A DNA stretch of 64,000 bases, from contig CM060696.1 in assembly GCA_030686995.1 (NCBI GenBank), positions 115,645,949-115,709,948 of the forward strand, read 5' to 3'. Each line of letters starts with the position of its first letter. Within the stretch, counting starts at the first letter, position 1. Below are positions 48,799 to 60,200 of this stretch, piece after piece. A model generated the notes under the pieces. It saw nothing but the letters and a program-made list of their open reading frames with translations, had not been told where the DNA came from and ran no database searches. A program made the position numbers and the translations under genes. The stretch is from Artemisia argyi (lineage: Eukaryota; Streptophyta; Magnoliopsida; Asterales; Asteraceae).

Positions 48799-50637
48799 AT
48801 ACACTCTTACCCTACCATCCGAAATAATACATCATAGGGGATGAGAATTCCCCTTACACTTGAATCTTTACATACTTTACATTTAACTAATCTAATGACT
48901 CGAATTAAGAAAATCAAAACACTTGGAGCACTTTTAAGATTAACGTACATATGGGGGTAATATATTATGTTCTTCCCCATTACTCCATAAAATAAGTACT
49001 TACCCATGAGTCCCAATCGTCCCAAAACAATATGTACAAGGATATGACTCGACTTAGCAACCATGTAATCAATTAGAAAGTTAACTTAGGGTTTAACAAA
49101 TAACAATAATGCACTAAAAATGAGCGCATACACGGAAGGCTAAGGCGATTTGGGTGTACATTTAAGTGGGGTGTAACAAATTCTTCCTTTAAGTAAGATG
49201 CTTAAAGTTAGAAACGAAAAGATAGGCTCGGAGGGGTGTACTAGGGGTATCGTGTACTAAAAATGAGTACAACGCTAAGGGTGTGGGAAAAATTAGTTGA
49301 CTTAACTAGCCAAGTAATATGACTTAAATGGTCAAGTAATTGTAATACTGGTTTAACACAAGGGTGATCCTAATGCCTCTTATCATGTAGTAAATCCTAC
49401 CACACGAATGTAGTCTCACTCGCGGTCTCGGGATGCATCACTAACGCAAGTTCTAGAATATAAATGCTACCGGTACACTCATAATCACTAATAGTAAATG
49501 CTTTTCCTATCAAATCTAAAGGCGAACCTCACATTTTTGGGTGGAAAATTTTTCTGAATATACGGTTATGTGCTAGTCATACAACCTCCTATCCATGAGA
49601 CGCTTGCTATGGCTACAGTTTCACTCCTAAATGTTGTAAAAAATTTTAAATTTGGCGCTAAAATTACACTAACAAGTATTTCTCGTAGTTTTATTACACA
49701 TCTACCATTAAACAAAACAAACTCAAGCGAAAGTGCATATGTAAGGTATCATCTTTTTACCCTCCCCTTACACTTAAGATGAACATTGTCCCCAATGTTC
49801 AAGTAAAGAATGTAAAAGTGAAAAAGTAAAGAGAATGAAATCAAATACTCCCCTGATTCGCTCGGTATGGATTTTAGGTTGACCAGGTTAAATCTTCTTC
49901 CAAGAAAATGAACAATCAAAGCTTCCCTTCCAGAATATAAATCATCTTCTTGTCAAACGTAACCTGTAAATCCTGACAACAATAGACAAGGCAACCTCGC
50001 GTAAAATCGGTGGCATCCTATATAAGTTACTAAGTCCTAGAAAACAAGATAAGATATAATGCTTGTGGAATGAATTTTGCAGATTTCCTGGAGATTATAA
50101 AACTTAATAATTCACAAAAACCATAAGACTCCGTTAGAAAAAAAAAAACCGGTAAAATTTCCAGATTTTTAACTCCTGACGCCGTCAAGAGTAATACTCT
50201 GACGCCGTCAGAATGGACCTGCAGAAATTCTTATGTTAAGTTTCCGGAAAATTTCTGGAAAAACTTTGTCCTACTTCCTGGAAAATCCTGCAAAACTTCA
50301 TTATGACTCAATACAAGCATTTGACTCTAACAAATACGAATATACATGTTCATTAAATATTGTGGAGAATCATGATCGGTTTGTTTCTTGAAAACATATT
50401 TGGGGTTTCCCCTTACACTTATCTTTTGCAAAAATACCTTTAGGTTGGAGTTAAGACTAGGCCAAACAACATAATAAAGTATTTCCACATATTAATTGAG
50501 AAACATGATCAACCAACAATAAAAATAAAACATGCATACGGAAGCAAATAACAATCAAACAAATAAAATCACACAAAACATGGGTTGCCTCCCAAGAAGC
50601 GCTTGTTTTTGTTCGAGTCACGAGCCTGACTCTACCC
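48188..50637 (-). other. E3 3' non-coding region
   Basis: Same layout as 4806-7339: polypurine-like motifs at about 48190, 48850, 49764 and 50408, a long T-run at 48763-48797, and palindromes at 50177-50187 and 50200-50210. No gene. Confidence 0.6.
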
Positions 50638-51813
50638 TTATTTCACGGATAAAGGTGAGGTTTTCCCTACACTCAGGATTAAGTGCGGGTGGTAGTAGCG
50701 ATACACACCATCTTGGTGGAAGTATGACATGTGAGGAAAGAGTGGTGGATGAATTATATGCTCAAAGGGCTGTGCTCCTATCATCATAACCTTACCTAAT
50801 TCAATCGGGTTAATAGGTGAATTAAGATTTTCTCCTAGAAAGGGATCATCTTCTATCAATTTCGAGAGACTCTTAGTTGGGAATCCATCTTGGCCTAATA
50901 AACCCGGTTTAAACCCATAATGTTTCTTACGATCAATCATGAATGGGTGATGTAAGTATGTAAGGTCATGGTTTACTCCTATGTTGGCTTCTTCTCTACA
51001 AGGCTTTGGGTCTACTACATTCAACGTAAAACTACCCGGATTATATGGTTTGATGGGTGGATCGGAACCTACTTTAATTCCTAAATTTTCATCCAAGGAT
51101 GGAAGATTAGGTAACGGTTTTGGTTGAGGCTCTGGTTCATCAAAACTAGGAACTTCCCTAGAACTAAGAGTAAGGTTATCATTATAAGTATTCAAACCTA
51201 TATCCTCAAGTGGTGTTTGGTTCAAGGGCTCTACCTCTATTGGGGTTCCTATAGTCTTTTCTACTTCTTCAGGGTAAGTCACGGGTGGTATGTGTGCCTC
51301 AAATGATGGTAGGACTTGTGGGGTACTTTGTGGGCTTGGATTATCCACCTCATCCTCCATTGTATCAAGATTACCTATGTGCTTGTTTTGTACTATGGCT
51401 TTAGGTGACATCCACACAGGTATCCCTGAGTAATCATCCCCAGACAAACTTCCTGTTTGCTCCTTCAAACTTGTTTTTGATTGATTTGTGATGTTGTTTG
51501 TTGGGTTGTCTACTCTATAATAATATTGGGCACAGTTTTCTATGGTATCCCATGCTTCTTCATCATTTAATTCCCTAGGGCCCCCATTGGCAAAATCATC
51601 GATGCGCATTTGGTCACATCGGTTGACACGATAGTAAAAGGTTTCGGTTAGGGATGCTAAAGAGAAACTATGATGAGGGAATTTTCGAAGTAAAATTTTA
51701 AAACGAGTCCATGCATCATATATGGGTTCATCTCGATATTGTTTGAAATTCGAGATGTCAACAGGGTAGAATGGCCTTTTTGGTTGGTGGTATGGTGGAT
51801 TCGCGTACTCCAT
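50638..51813 (-). CDS. Gag-like N-terminus fused to unknown acidic/Pro-rich protein
   Basis: From ATG 51813 the frame gives 391 residues. Residues about 20-105 are the end of a capsid domain (DEPIYDAWTRFKILLRKFPHH through YYYRVDN). The rest is Pro/Glu-rich, with many Pro-Ser and EPEPQP motifs, and ends in a Tyr/His-rich block (HHPFMIDRKKHYGFKPGLLG, later DGVYRYYHPHL). I recognise no enzyme, zinc knuckle or catalytic motif. From memory, similar hypothetical proteins are frequent in Anthemideae genomes. The frame is fully open in a young element, so it may still be made. Most of the capsid N-terminus is missing compared with 13604-16135. Confidence 0.75.
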   Translation of the reverse strand: MEYANPPYHQPKRPFYPVDISNFKQYRDEPIYDAWTRFKILLRKFPHHSFSLASLTETFYYRVNRCDQMRIDDFANGGPRELNDEEAWDTIENCAQYYYRVDNPTNNITNQSKTSLKEQTGSLSGDDYSGIPVWMSPKAIVQNKHIGNLDTMEDEVDNPSPQSTPQVLPSFEAHIPPVTYPEEVEKTIGTPIEVEPLNQTPLEDIGLNTYNDNLTLSSREVPSFDEPEPQPKPLPNLPSLDENLGIKVGSDPPIKPYNPGSFTLNVVDPKPCREEANIGVNHDLTYLHHPFMIDRKKHYGFKPGLLGQDGFPTKSLSKLIEDDPFLGENLNSPINPIELGKVMMIGAQPFEHIIHPPLFPHMSYFHQDGVYRYYHPHLILSVGKTSPLSVK

Positions 51814-51991
51814 AATGGGGAACGGAAGAGTCAATGGAAATTACGAACAAACACACAAAGAAAAAGATAGACTAACGAGGACCTAAAAATAAAAATAAAA
51901 TCTTACTAGAAAGGAATCTAGCAAGTAGACCTAATAAAAAGAAATTCTAACCTAGACAATAACTATTCCCCAGGCTGCGGCGCCAAAAACT

Positions 51992-53400
51992 TGATGCGTG
52001 GGAATCGCACCTTGCTTTACCTCTCGAGGGATCTCGAGAAGCTTACAACCCCCACCAGGCAGTCTACCTGATCGTTGTAGTATAGTATAGTGACAAGTAC
52101 CGGGGGATTGATCGTTCAGCTTAGGAATAGTGTCGCTAGGATTAGAAAACCTAATTTACTAGTTCTAGAGGTGAGGGATGATTATTTTTGTGTTTTTATA
52201 TTTTTTAGAAAGCAAGTAAAATCTCGGGTTTTTGAAGAGTGGGCGGAATTAGTTGCTATTCAACTAACCCAAAGCTAAGATATATTCAAAATAAAATAAT
52301 AAAAATGAAATTAAACTAAATTATACTAATGTTGTGAGCAGTAATTGGAGAAATTGTGTTTACTTAGACTTCACTACTCCCTAGATATCTTTTACATGTT
52401 AATTACTTGTTATACTTGTATGGATGACGGATTGTATTCCTTAATACCATTCGTGGGGTGGCATACATAACTCCCCAACTCTATGAGCTCTTATCTCCTC
52501 CTACACCATGACCCAGCACAACTATAGGGATTGTAAACAGTGGCTCATGCATTAAATACAACCAATAAAGACCTAGTACGCCTCGGTTCATGTTTCTTAA
52601 GACGTTCAAGCATGTTACCATTTGGAGATCTGCCAGTTTTCTTAAGCCTAACATATAAATCATTCATCCAAGAACAAGAATAAACAAGTAATCAACACAT
52701 AATCAACATCTAGGTTTCATTAGATCTAAGCAAACACAAGAGAGATCTAGCCTAGCATAATTGAATTGAGACAAGAACAAGATATAAACAACCAACACAT
52801 AGACATATTGATTGAATTAGAAGAACACTTATCTCACTTACAATGCAAGGTATCAAGGGTTTGGAACCCTTGAAAAACCTGTAAAAGAGGCACCAAATTC
52901 GTCTTTAGAGTTTCACCAAAACTTCTCTCTTTTTAATGAAAAAACTAGAAAACTATATATAGGAAAAGTAGGCTGACGGCGTCAAGAGTTACATGTGACG
53001 CCGTCACCTCGCCGCCGTATACTACCTCGGACGGCCTTGATCTACTTATGACGGCCTATGTGACGCCGTCACCGACCACGGTATTTTATTCTTGCCACTT
53101 TGACGCCGTCATGAAGGCGTTTGACGCCGTCACCACCTTCGGTATTTTAATCTTCATGTCTGACGCCGTCAAGATATTACTCTTGACGCCGTCACCTTGT
53201 ATCTTTAGCATGGAAATTTGGTACTTTGCCGTTTTCTTCACTTTTATGCTCCAAAAACGTCCAAAATGGCTTCTTTTCCAGAATTCACTCTCCAAACACC
53301 TAAAATCACAAAAGGAACGATTTAGGGCAATATTTGATCAAATAAATTCGGATTCGGGCTTAAATGACCCCCTAAAAACGGATCATTTTTCGCCTCATCA
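51992..53400 (-). repeat. E3 5' LTR
   Basis: 1409 bp, directly beside the primer site at 51967-51985. It contains the best-preserved copy of the palindrome array. Confidence 0.9.
52953..53194 (-). promoter_or_regulatory. LTR core promoter with seven TGACGSCGTCA palindromes
   Basis: TATA-like CTATATATAGG (52953-52963) is preceded, in transcription direction, by palindromes starting at 52974, 52996, 53061, 53101, 53122, 53161 and 53184. All seven are intact. Each is two inverted TGACG half-sites, the core bound by plant TGA-type bZIP factors (as-1 elements). Start-to-start spacings of 22, 65, 40, 21, 39 and 23 are identical in LTR-b. Confidence 0.7.
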
Positions 53401-54515
53401 GCTATCATGGTCCATGTATTAGTGACGGCCCAGAAGAAAATCACACATGACGGCGTCACAATTGGATCTAGGCAATACGATTTCATTATAAGCGGCGAGT
53501 TAACGGCGTCACATGTTTACACATGACGCCATCACCCTGTAATCTCTATATATAGTTTTCCAAATTTCATTCATTAGTGTGCAACTTTGAGGGAAAAACC
53601 CTAGGTCGAATTTTCCAGCTTTTTCAAGGGTTTCAACCCTTTGAATCTTTCATGTTTAATTTGAGATGAGTACTCTTTCAATTCATTCAATATGTCTATG
53701 TGTTGTTTGAATATATCTTACTCTTATCTTCAATTTAACATGCTAGGCTAGATCTCTTTTGTGTTTGCTTAGATGTAGTGAAACCTAGATGTTAATTATG
53801 GGTTGATTGTTTGTTTATAGTTGTTACGGATGATTGTATTTGATGTTAGGCTTAAGAAAACTGGCAGACTTCTATTGGTAACTTGCTTGAACGTCTTAAG
53901 AAACATGATCGGAGGTGTACTACGATATTTGGTTGTATTTAATGCTTAGGAGAATTCTAATTATCCAATGTTAGGAGCTTCTAACGGCTCGACATAGGAG
54001 TGAAGTAGGATCCTATAGAGTTAGGGAATATTGTACACGGCCCTACGACTAGTATTAAGGAATATGACCCGTCATCCATGCAATTGTAACACGCTATCAA
54101 CCTGTAAAAGATATCTAGGGAGTAATGAAACCTAAGTAAACACAACTTTCCCCATCATTGTTTACACCACTAGTTTAATTAGTTTCATTTTCATTTATGT
54201 TATTTAATTTCGATTGCATTTGTAGTTAATTGGGTTAGTTGGCTAGCAACTAATTCCGCCCACTCTTCCAAAACCCGAGATTTTAATTGCTTTTATAAAA
54301 CATAAAAATACAAAAAAGAATCATCCCTCACCTCTAGACTTAGTTTAGGATTCTTTCTAATCCTAGTGACACTATTCCTGAGTTGAACGATCAATCCTCC
54401 GGTACTTGTCACTATACTATACTATAACGATCAGGTACACTGCCTGGTGGGGGTTGTAAGCTTCTCGAGATCGCTCGAGAGGTAAAGCCTGGTGCGATTC
54501 CCACGTATCAAATGT

Positions 54516-55281
54516 CAAATTATTACCCCCCATATGTACGTTGATGTTTAAGTTGTCCACATGTTTGATCCTCACAATTCGGGTCATTAGTACAATTTAT
54601 ATTTATGCAAAAAATACAAGCGTGGGGATGCAATTATAAATCCTGAGTTATCTATATTGTTTATTTTCAGCAGATCAAAAGATGGCAGGACAAAAGTGAA
54701 TAAAAAAATGAAAAAGAAATAGAAAAGAAAGAAAAAACATATGGACTGCCATCCTAGTTATGTTTAAGTCAAAAAAGAGTCAAGAAAAGCGACAATAGAG
54801 TTAGAGTTAGTTTATCGAGTCTTAGCTTAGCAACACCACTTTGTACATGTAATTAACTTAGATGATTAACTTGCCACTAGTAAATTTCCAATATTCCTAA
54901 AAACCGTGTTTTCCTTACCCTTACACCTAATGTCACAACCCATATAAAGACCTCTTTGATAGTTTATCTTAGGTGCTTACGCGAAAGTGGTGGAGGTTTT
55001 GATCCTTTATCAAGCCTATGGTAATCTATGTGCTATGACATGTATAGAATGTTTATTTTTCCATTTCCATAATGTTATATCACTTATACACCAGAGAGAT
55101 GACATAATCCAAACACTTTATGTGATGTGTTAGTATATAATTTTGTGCTTGTTATGACTATTGTATAATGAGTTATGTTGTAAATTATCTTTAAACTAAT
55201 GATAAATGCCCCTGAACTTGTAAATTGATTAGGATAAAAGCTATTTGCTTAAGGATAAACAAATTTCAAGTATAGGATATT
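54516..55281 (+). other. F3 internal 3' region, part 2
   Basis: Non-coding continuation of the F3 internal region interrupted at 46451. It ends in CAAGTATAGGATATT, a weak polypurine tract before the LTR. Confidence 0.6.
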
Positions 55282-56623
55282 TGATGAGGTGTAATTTTAT
55301 ACATTTTTAAAAGATCATTTAGCCTCTAAATTCATATATATTTGATCATTTATTGTCATAAGTTGTTTCTATTTGAGTTTTAGGTACCTTGGAAGTAAAT
55401 GCTGGAAAAGGATGCATTTTGGGATCGATTGGACGGGAAAACAAAGAAAACGACAACACGAAAAAAAACGTCACGAGAAAAGGTTACTTGACGGCATTAC
55501 GGCCAAACGTGTGACGCCGTCACCTATGTGAGGCTGACTATTCAGCTCCTGAGACGACCTCGAGATAACTGTGTCAAGACCAAGATTATATAAAGGTTGA
55601 TGGTGTCACAACTCCTAAGTGACACCGTAACAACTAAGTCGGTGCAAGAATGAAACCCTAGATGACGGCGAGCTGACGTCGTCACACTTAACAAGTAATG
55701 CAGTCACATTTGTAAATTTATATATATTTTCACATTGTTTTCATTATAAAGTGTGCAACTTTGGTATAACTATGGAGGTCCAAACCCTAACTGATTTAAT
55801 ATGTTTTTAAGGCCCTTTGTCCATAGATAAGATAAGTTATTTAATCAATCATTCAATTATATTTACTTGTGATTGTTTAATTTCTTTACTTGCTTTTCTT
55901 TATATTATTATGCCAAGCTAAACTTAATAGTATTTGCTTAAGATTGCATGAAACTTAGTTGTTGATTATTGTGTGTTGTCTCTTGTTGATTAGTGATTTG
56001 CGTTAGGAGTTGGAAAACTGGCTAGATTAAATTATACTAGCTTGAACGTCTACTAAAACGTGTAGTTAATAATTAGTTAACTTGATATTCATTGTATTTA
56101 ATGCGTAAACTTTGCTCTTATTGTGGAAATTGAGATAAAAGGGCATTCTTAGGCGTGGCTTAATTAGAACATAGTTATAGGATTTAGGGCTTGACCACCC
56201 CTCGATTGGTAATAAGGAATACAGCGCCTTTAATTAGACAATGACATGATAATTCGACTAATTAATAAGAAATAACTAGGGAGTAATGGAATTCTAAGTT
56301 TATACACTTTCAAAATACTTGAAGTTCACCATTTTACTTTTCCTTGCATTCAATTTAGATTTAGTTTAATTAATACTATTTATTAGTTTAAAAACCAAAC
56401 TTTTCAAACCCTAGATTTTACTTGCTTTCTTATAAACATAAACAACCAAAAATAATCTTCCCTCAACCCTTTAGACTTTATTTGACATACACTTTGATCC
56501 TACCTCACTATTCCCCTAGAGAACGATCAATCCCCCGTGTCTTACCTATATTACACTACAACGGTTAAGTACTCTACCTAGGAGGATTGTAAAACTTCTT
56601 GTGTTTTGCAATAATCCATGTCA
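55282..56623 (+). repeat. LTR of second family (F3), copy 2
   Basis: 1342 bp, TGATGAGG...CATGTCA, preceded by internal 3' sequence and therefore a 3' LTR. The 3' flank is the duplicated block also found after copy 1. Confidence 0.8.
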
Positions 56624-57263
56624 TTTTTTTAGCAGGGGCATTTTTTTTATCGTCTCATCCAGGGTAGCAAAACACTTATGACCGGACCGGCCCTGCCCAC
56701 ACACCCTCACAAACAAAATAAAAAACAACAAAATACTAATAAAATGCATAAGAACCGTGAGATGACCGACTCTCCTCTATCTCATCTTTTTTCTCTTCCT
56801 CGTGCGCGTGAGTAGTGTTTGTTGGACTGGGGTGGCGAGTGAAGGAGGACCTCACGAATGATGCATCACCTCCACTCCGTCTAGTCTTAGAATATAAGTA
56901 AATTTGTTTAGAATTAGGAAAAACATAAGAATGAACATAGATTTTGAACAATATATATTTGTGCAGCTCTGATGAGTTGAGTTATTTCAAAAACCATACA
57001 TTACTCACATACCAAGGGACAAATATGGACCATTGATTTACTTTTGATCAATGGTTGAGATCAAAACAGTTACTACTACTAAAAAACACGGAGGGGCAAT
57101 TAAGTAAAATCACACATCCAACAAACACCACTAACGCATTTTCATTTCATCACAAAATCGCTCACCAAACACACACTAAAAACATACACTACTCACGCAT
57201 ATTCAAACCGATCAAAATCAAACCCTAGAAAACACCAGATCTACCAAAATCTCACCGGAAAAA
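56624..57263 (+). promoter_or_regulatory. Duplicated flank, then upstream region of protease gene
   Basis: 56629-56814 repeats 44283-44458. From about 56815 the sequence is unique here and leads into a 5' UTR-like stretch (CAAACCCTAG, 57217-57226) before ATG 57264. I see no clear TATA box. An imperfect inverted repeat (CCATTGAT / ATCAATGG) lies at 57031-57055. Confidence 0.4.
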
Positions 57264-60200
57264 ATGGCGGAAAGAGGCGGAGATGATATAGCACAGAAAA
57301 TGGCGGAGAAAAAGAAGAACAAAAATACGGTTAAAAAACCGATTAAAGGTATACTTATACATTTCAAACAATATATGTTTTAAATATTGATGCGTACAAT
57401 GTATAGAGAGTATACTGAAGATGTTATGAATTTACATTGATTATTGAATGTTTATGAAAGTTATTGTAATTCTGTGAAGAAAGAAGTAACTAGAAATTAG
57501 GTTTTCAAAGTTAACATACTAAATAAGTGGATGTTGAAATAAAAAAACAGATTATAAGCATTTACTCAAGGCGTCTTATGCGGCTAAGCCGCAGAAGAAG
57601 GAAAAGCCGAAGGCATCTTCTGCGGCTAAGCCGCAGAAGACGCCTTCGGCTATGCCAAAGGCGTTCGTTGCGGCTAAGCTGCAGAAGAAGGCATTGGCTG
57701 CGGCTAAGCCGCAGAAGAAGGAAATGCAGAAGGCATCTTCTGCGGCTAAGCCGCAGAAGACGCCTTTAGCAATGCCAAAGGTGTTGGCTGCGGCTAAGCC
57801 GCAGAAGACGCCTTCGGCTTAAATGAATAAACATTTGGCATAGACAAAGGCATAGGATGCGGCATATATGTAAATGCCTTTGGCATACACAAACACTACG
57901 ACTTTGGAATAGAAAAAGCCATAGGATGCTGCTTAGTCTGTATTTTATCACATATGATATATCAAAAATATTCATCTATAGATAGATTAAGTTGATATTG
58001 AATGCATTTTATCACATATGATATTGAAAAAAACACTTGTCTTAGCTGCATTGATAACCTTCGACAAACTGATAATGTATGTTAATTGGTCTACTTGAAC
58101 ATAATTACTAAACATGCGTGTTTTAAAATGTACATAAAGGTAAAGAAAAGGAAACAGATGAGGTGGAAAAAGTAATAACAACATTGCCGTTCTTAAAGTC
58201 ATCCACAAAAGAAAGACAAGCTGCAAAAGGTATATTTTAAATGCTTTATCATATATGATATTTCATATTTTTTTTCAAATAACATGCTTTATCACATATG
58301 ATACTTGATTTTATTTGTATTTGTTATTGGTTTATCACATGTGATAAAATTTTAATATTTTTTTGCAGTACATATAGAAGATGTAGAAGACATGGAAATA
58401 GAAAGGGAGGAAGATGATAACAACAAAAAGAATCCAGAGCCAAAAAAGAAGGAAATTAAAAAAGAACAACGAGAAGTTGTTCAAAGAGAAAAAAAAGAGA
58501 TATGTGAAGACAAAGTGTACGACAAGAGGGCGTGCACAGAAAACAAAAAAAGAAGCAGCAAAACCTGCTACATCTTCTAAGAGTTTGAAAAGCCAAAACA
58601 CTAAAAAAAACAAATGAAGAAGCAGAAAGTAGTCAAGAGCGTGAAAAGGAGGAGGAGGAAGGAAGCGAAACACAGGAGGAAGAGAAAAAGAGAACAAAAA
58701 AGAGAAAAATAGAAATTAAAGAAAAACAAGATGATACAGAGGAGGAGCACGAGGACGAGGAGGAGAAGGAACGCAAGGTTGTCAAGGCCAAAAGGGAAAA
58801 ACCGAAAAAATAAAAACAAAGAAAAGCAACCAAAAAGGTGATATACCCAACCTGCATTACAAGGTCATCACCGAAAGCCATGTCTGATGCCATGGCTGGT
58901 TTAACAGAACTAAGAAAGAAATGTCTCAGAGATATTGGTTTCGAGAGATACATAAACTTCCCGATAACTGAACTTCCAAGTGCTTTGATATACCACGTGG
59001 TTGATAAATTCCATCCACCAAGCATGGAATTGAGATTAGAGAAGGGCTCAATAAAGGTAACAAGACAAAAAATCAATGACATGCTTGGTGTGCCAATGGA
59101 AGCAAACAAATTGGAAGAGCTAGAAGAAAGAAATCATGACGATCCTTTCATCAAACAATGGGAAAAACAATACTCTCAAGTGAACAAAATCACACCAGCT
59201 GCAATATCAACGGAGATATCTAGCACATTCAATGCTGATTTCATCTTCACAATAAACTTCTTGACACTCTTTGCTAGCACGATGGGAAAAGTTGATAATG
59301 GTGCAAAGGTGTTTAAGACAGTGTTAAAACATGTCAAAGAAAGTGATGAAATTTCGGATATTGACTGGTGTGGATACATAATGGATTGCTTACAAACAAG
59401 TAAGCAGAATTGGGAAAAGGTGAAGATAGGTGACTACTTTTATGGGCCAGCAACCTTCCTATGCGTAAGTTGTTCTACATGTTTCTATACATTTATCAAA
59501 TGTGATTCAATACTATACAAATATTACAATCTAACACAAATTTATTTTTTGTATGAAAAAGCTGTTGTACTTGGACTCAACAAACTTCCTAGCATTTCAA
59601 GTTATGCGTCATCGTCCAGCACTGAGAAGCTGGAACACGCACGCAATGAGGAAGAGGATTGGGATGGAAATGAAGGAAGAATGCCTGGGGAAGCTTGATC
59701 ATCATGAAGAATTTGATCCAGACGAAGAGCAAACAGGTCTCAATTTATACAAGGGAAATGATGTGTACGATGAACCATTGCCACCAAAGAGACCAGAAAC
59801 CATAGAGGTTACTTTTACCTTCTATTTTGATTGCTATATAAATTGATTGTGTTATAAATTGCAGCATAGCCTTCGGCTATAGCCGAAGGTTATGCATGCG
59901 GCTTAGCCACAGTCAATGCCTTTGGCTAAAGACGCCTTGAATAAATGCTTCTAATCTGATATGTTTTCACTATCACATATATGGAAAAAAAAGTATCACA
60001 TGTGATTTAACAAATGATTTGAAAAAACATGTGAATTATCATATATGATAAACCTAAAAAAATACAAAAGAAAATCAAGTATCATATATGATATAACAAA
60101 TGATTTGAAAAAACATGTGAATTATCATATATGATAAACCTATAAAAAAAATACAAAAGAAAATCAAGTATCATATATGATATAACAAATGATTTGAAAA

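Larger units (their letters stand above)
46779..53400 (-). mobile_element. Young non-autonomous LTR element (E3)
   Basis: 6,622 bp with LTRs of equal length (1409 bp each; eight or nine differences by eye), primer site 51967-51985, one ORF and a 2.4-kb 3' non-coding region. It inserted into the solo LTR. The flanking 5-mers are GTCGT and GCTAT; aligned with the intact LTR they occupy the same duplicated site, having diverged by transitions. It encodes no protease active site, RT or integrase. Confidence 0.88.
46452..54510 (+). mobile_element. Solo LTR of the main family, split by a younger element
   Basis: The two parts, 46452-46778 and 53401-54510, form one LTR of about 1,432 bp on the + strand, TGATGAGG...CGTATCA. 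The duplication AATGT (46447-46451 and 54511-54515) is perfect. It interrupts the F3 internal region, whose sequence reads on across the gap. Confidence 0.88.

Noticed and set aside
57527..57769. Arg/Leu-rich open frame
   Set aside because: Shadow frame of the GC-rich palindromic repeat; the Ala-Lys-Pro-Gln frame has better splice support, and even that is uncertain.
58335..59109. Long minus-strand frames opposite the lysine-rich exon
   Set aside because: Complement of lysine/glutamate-rich coding sequence; no recognised domain.
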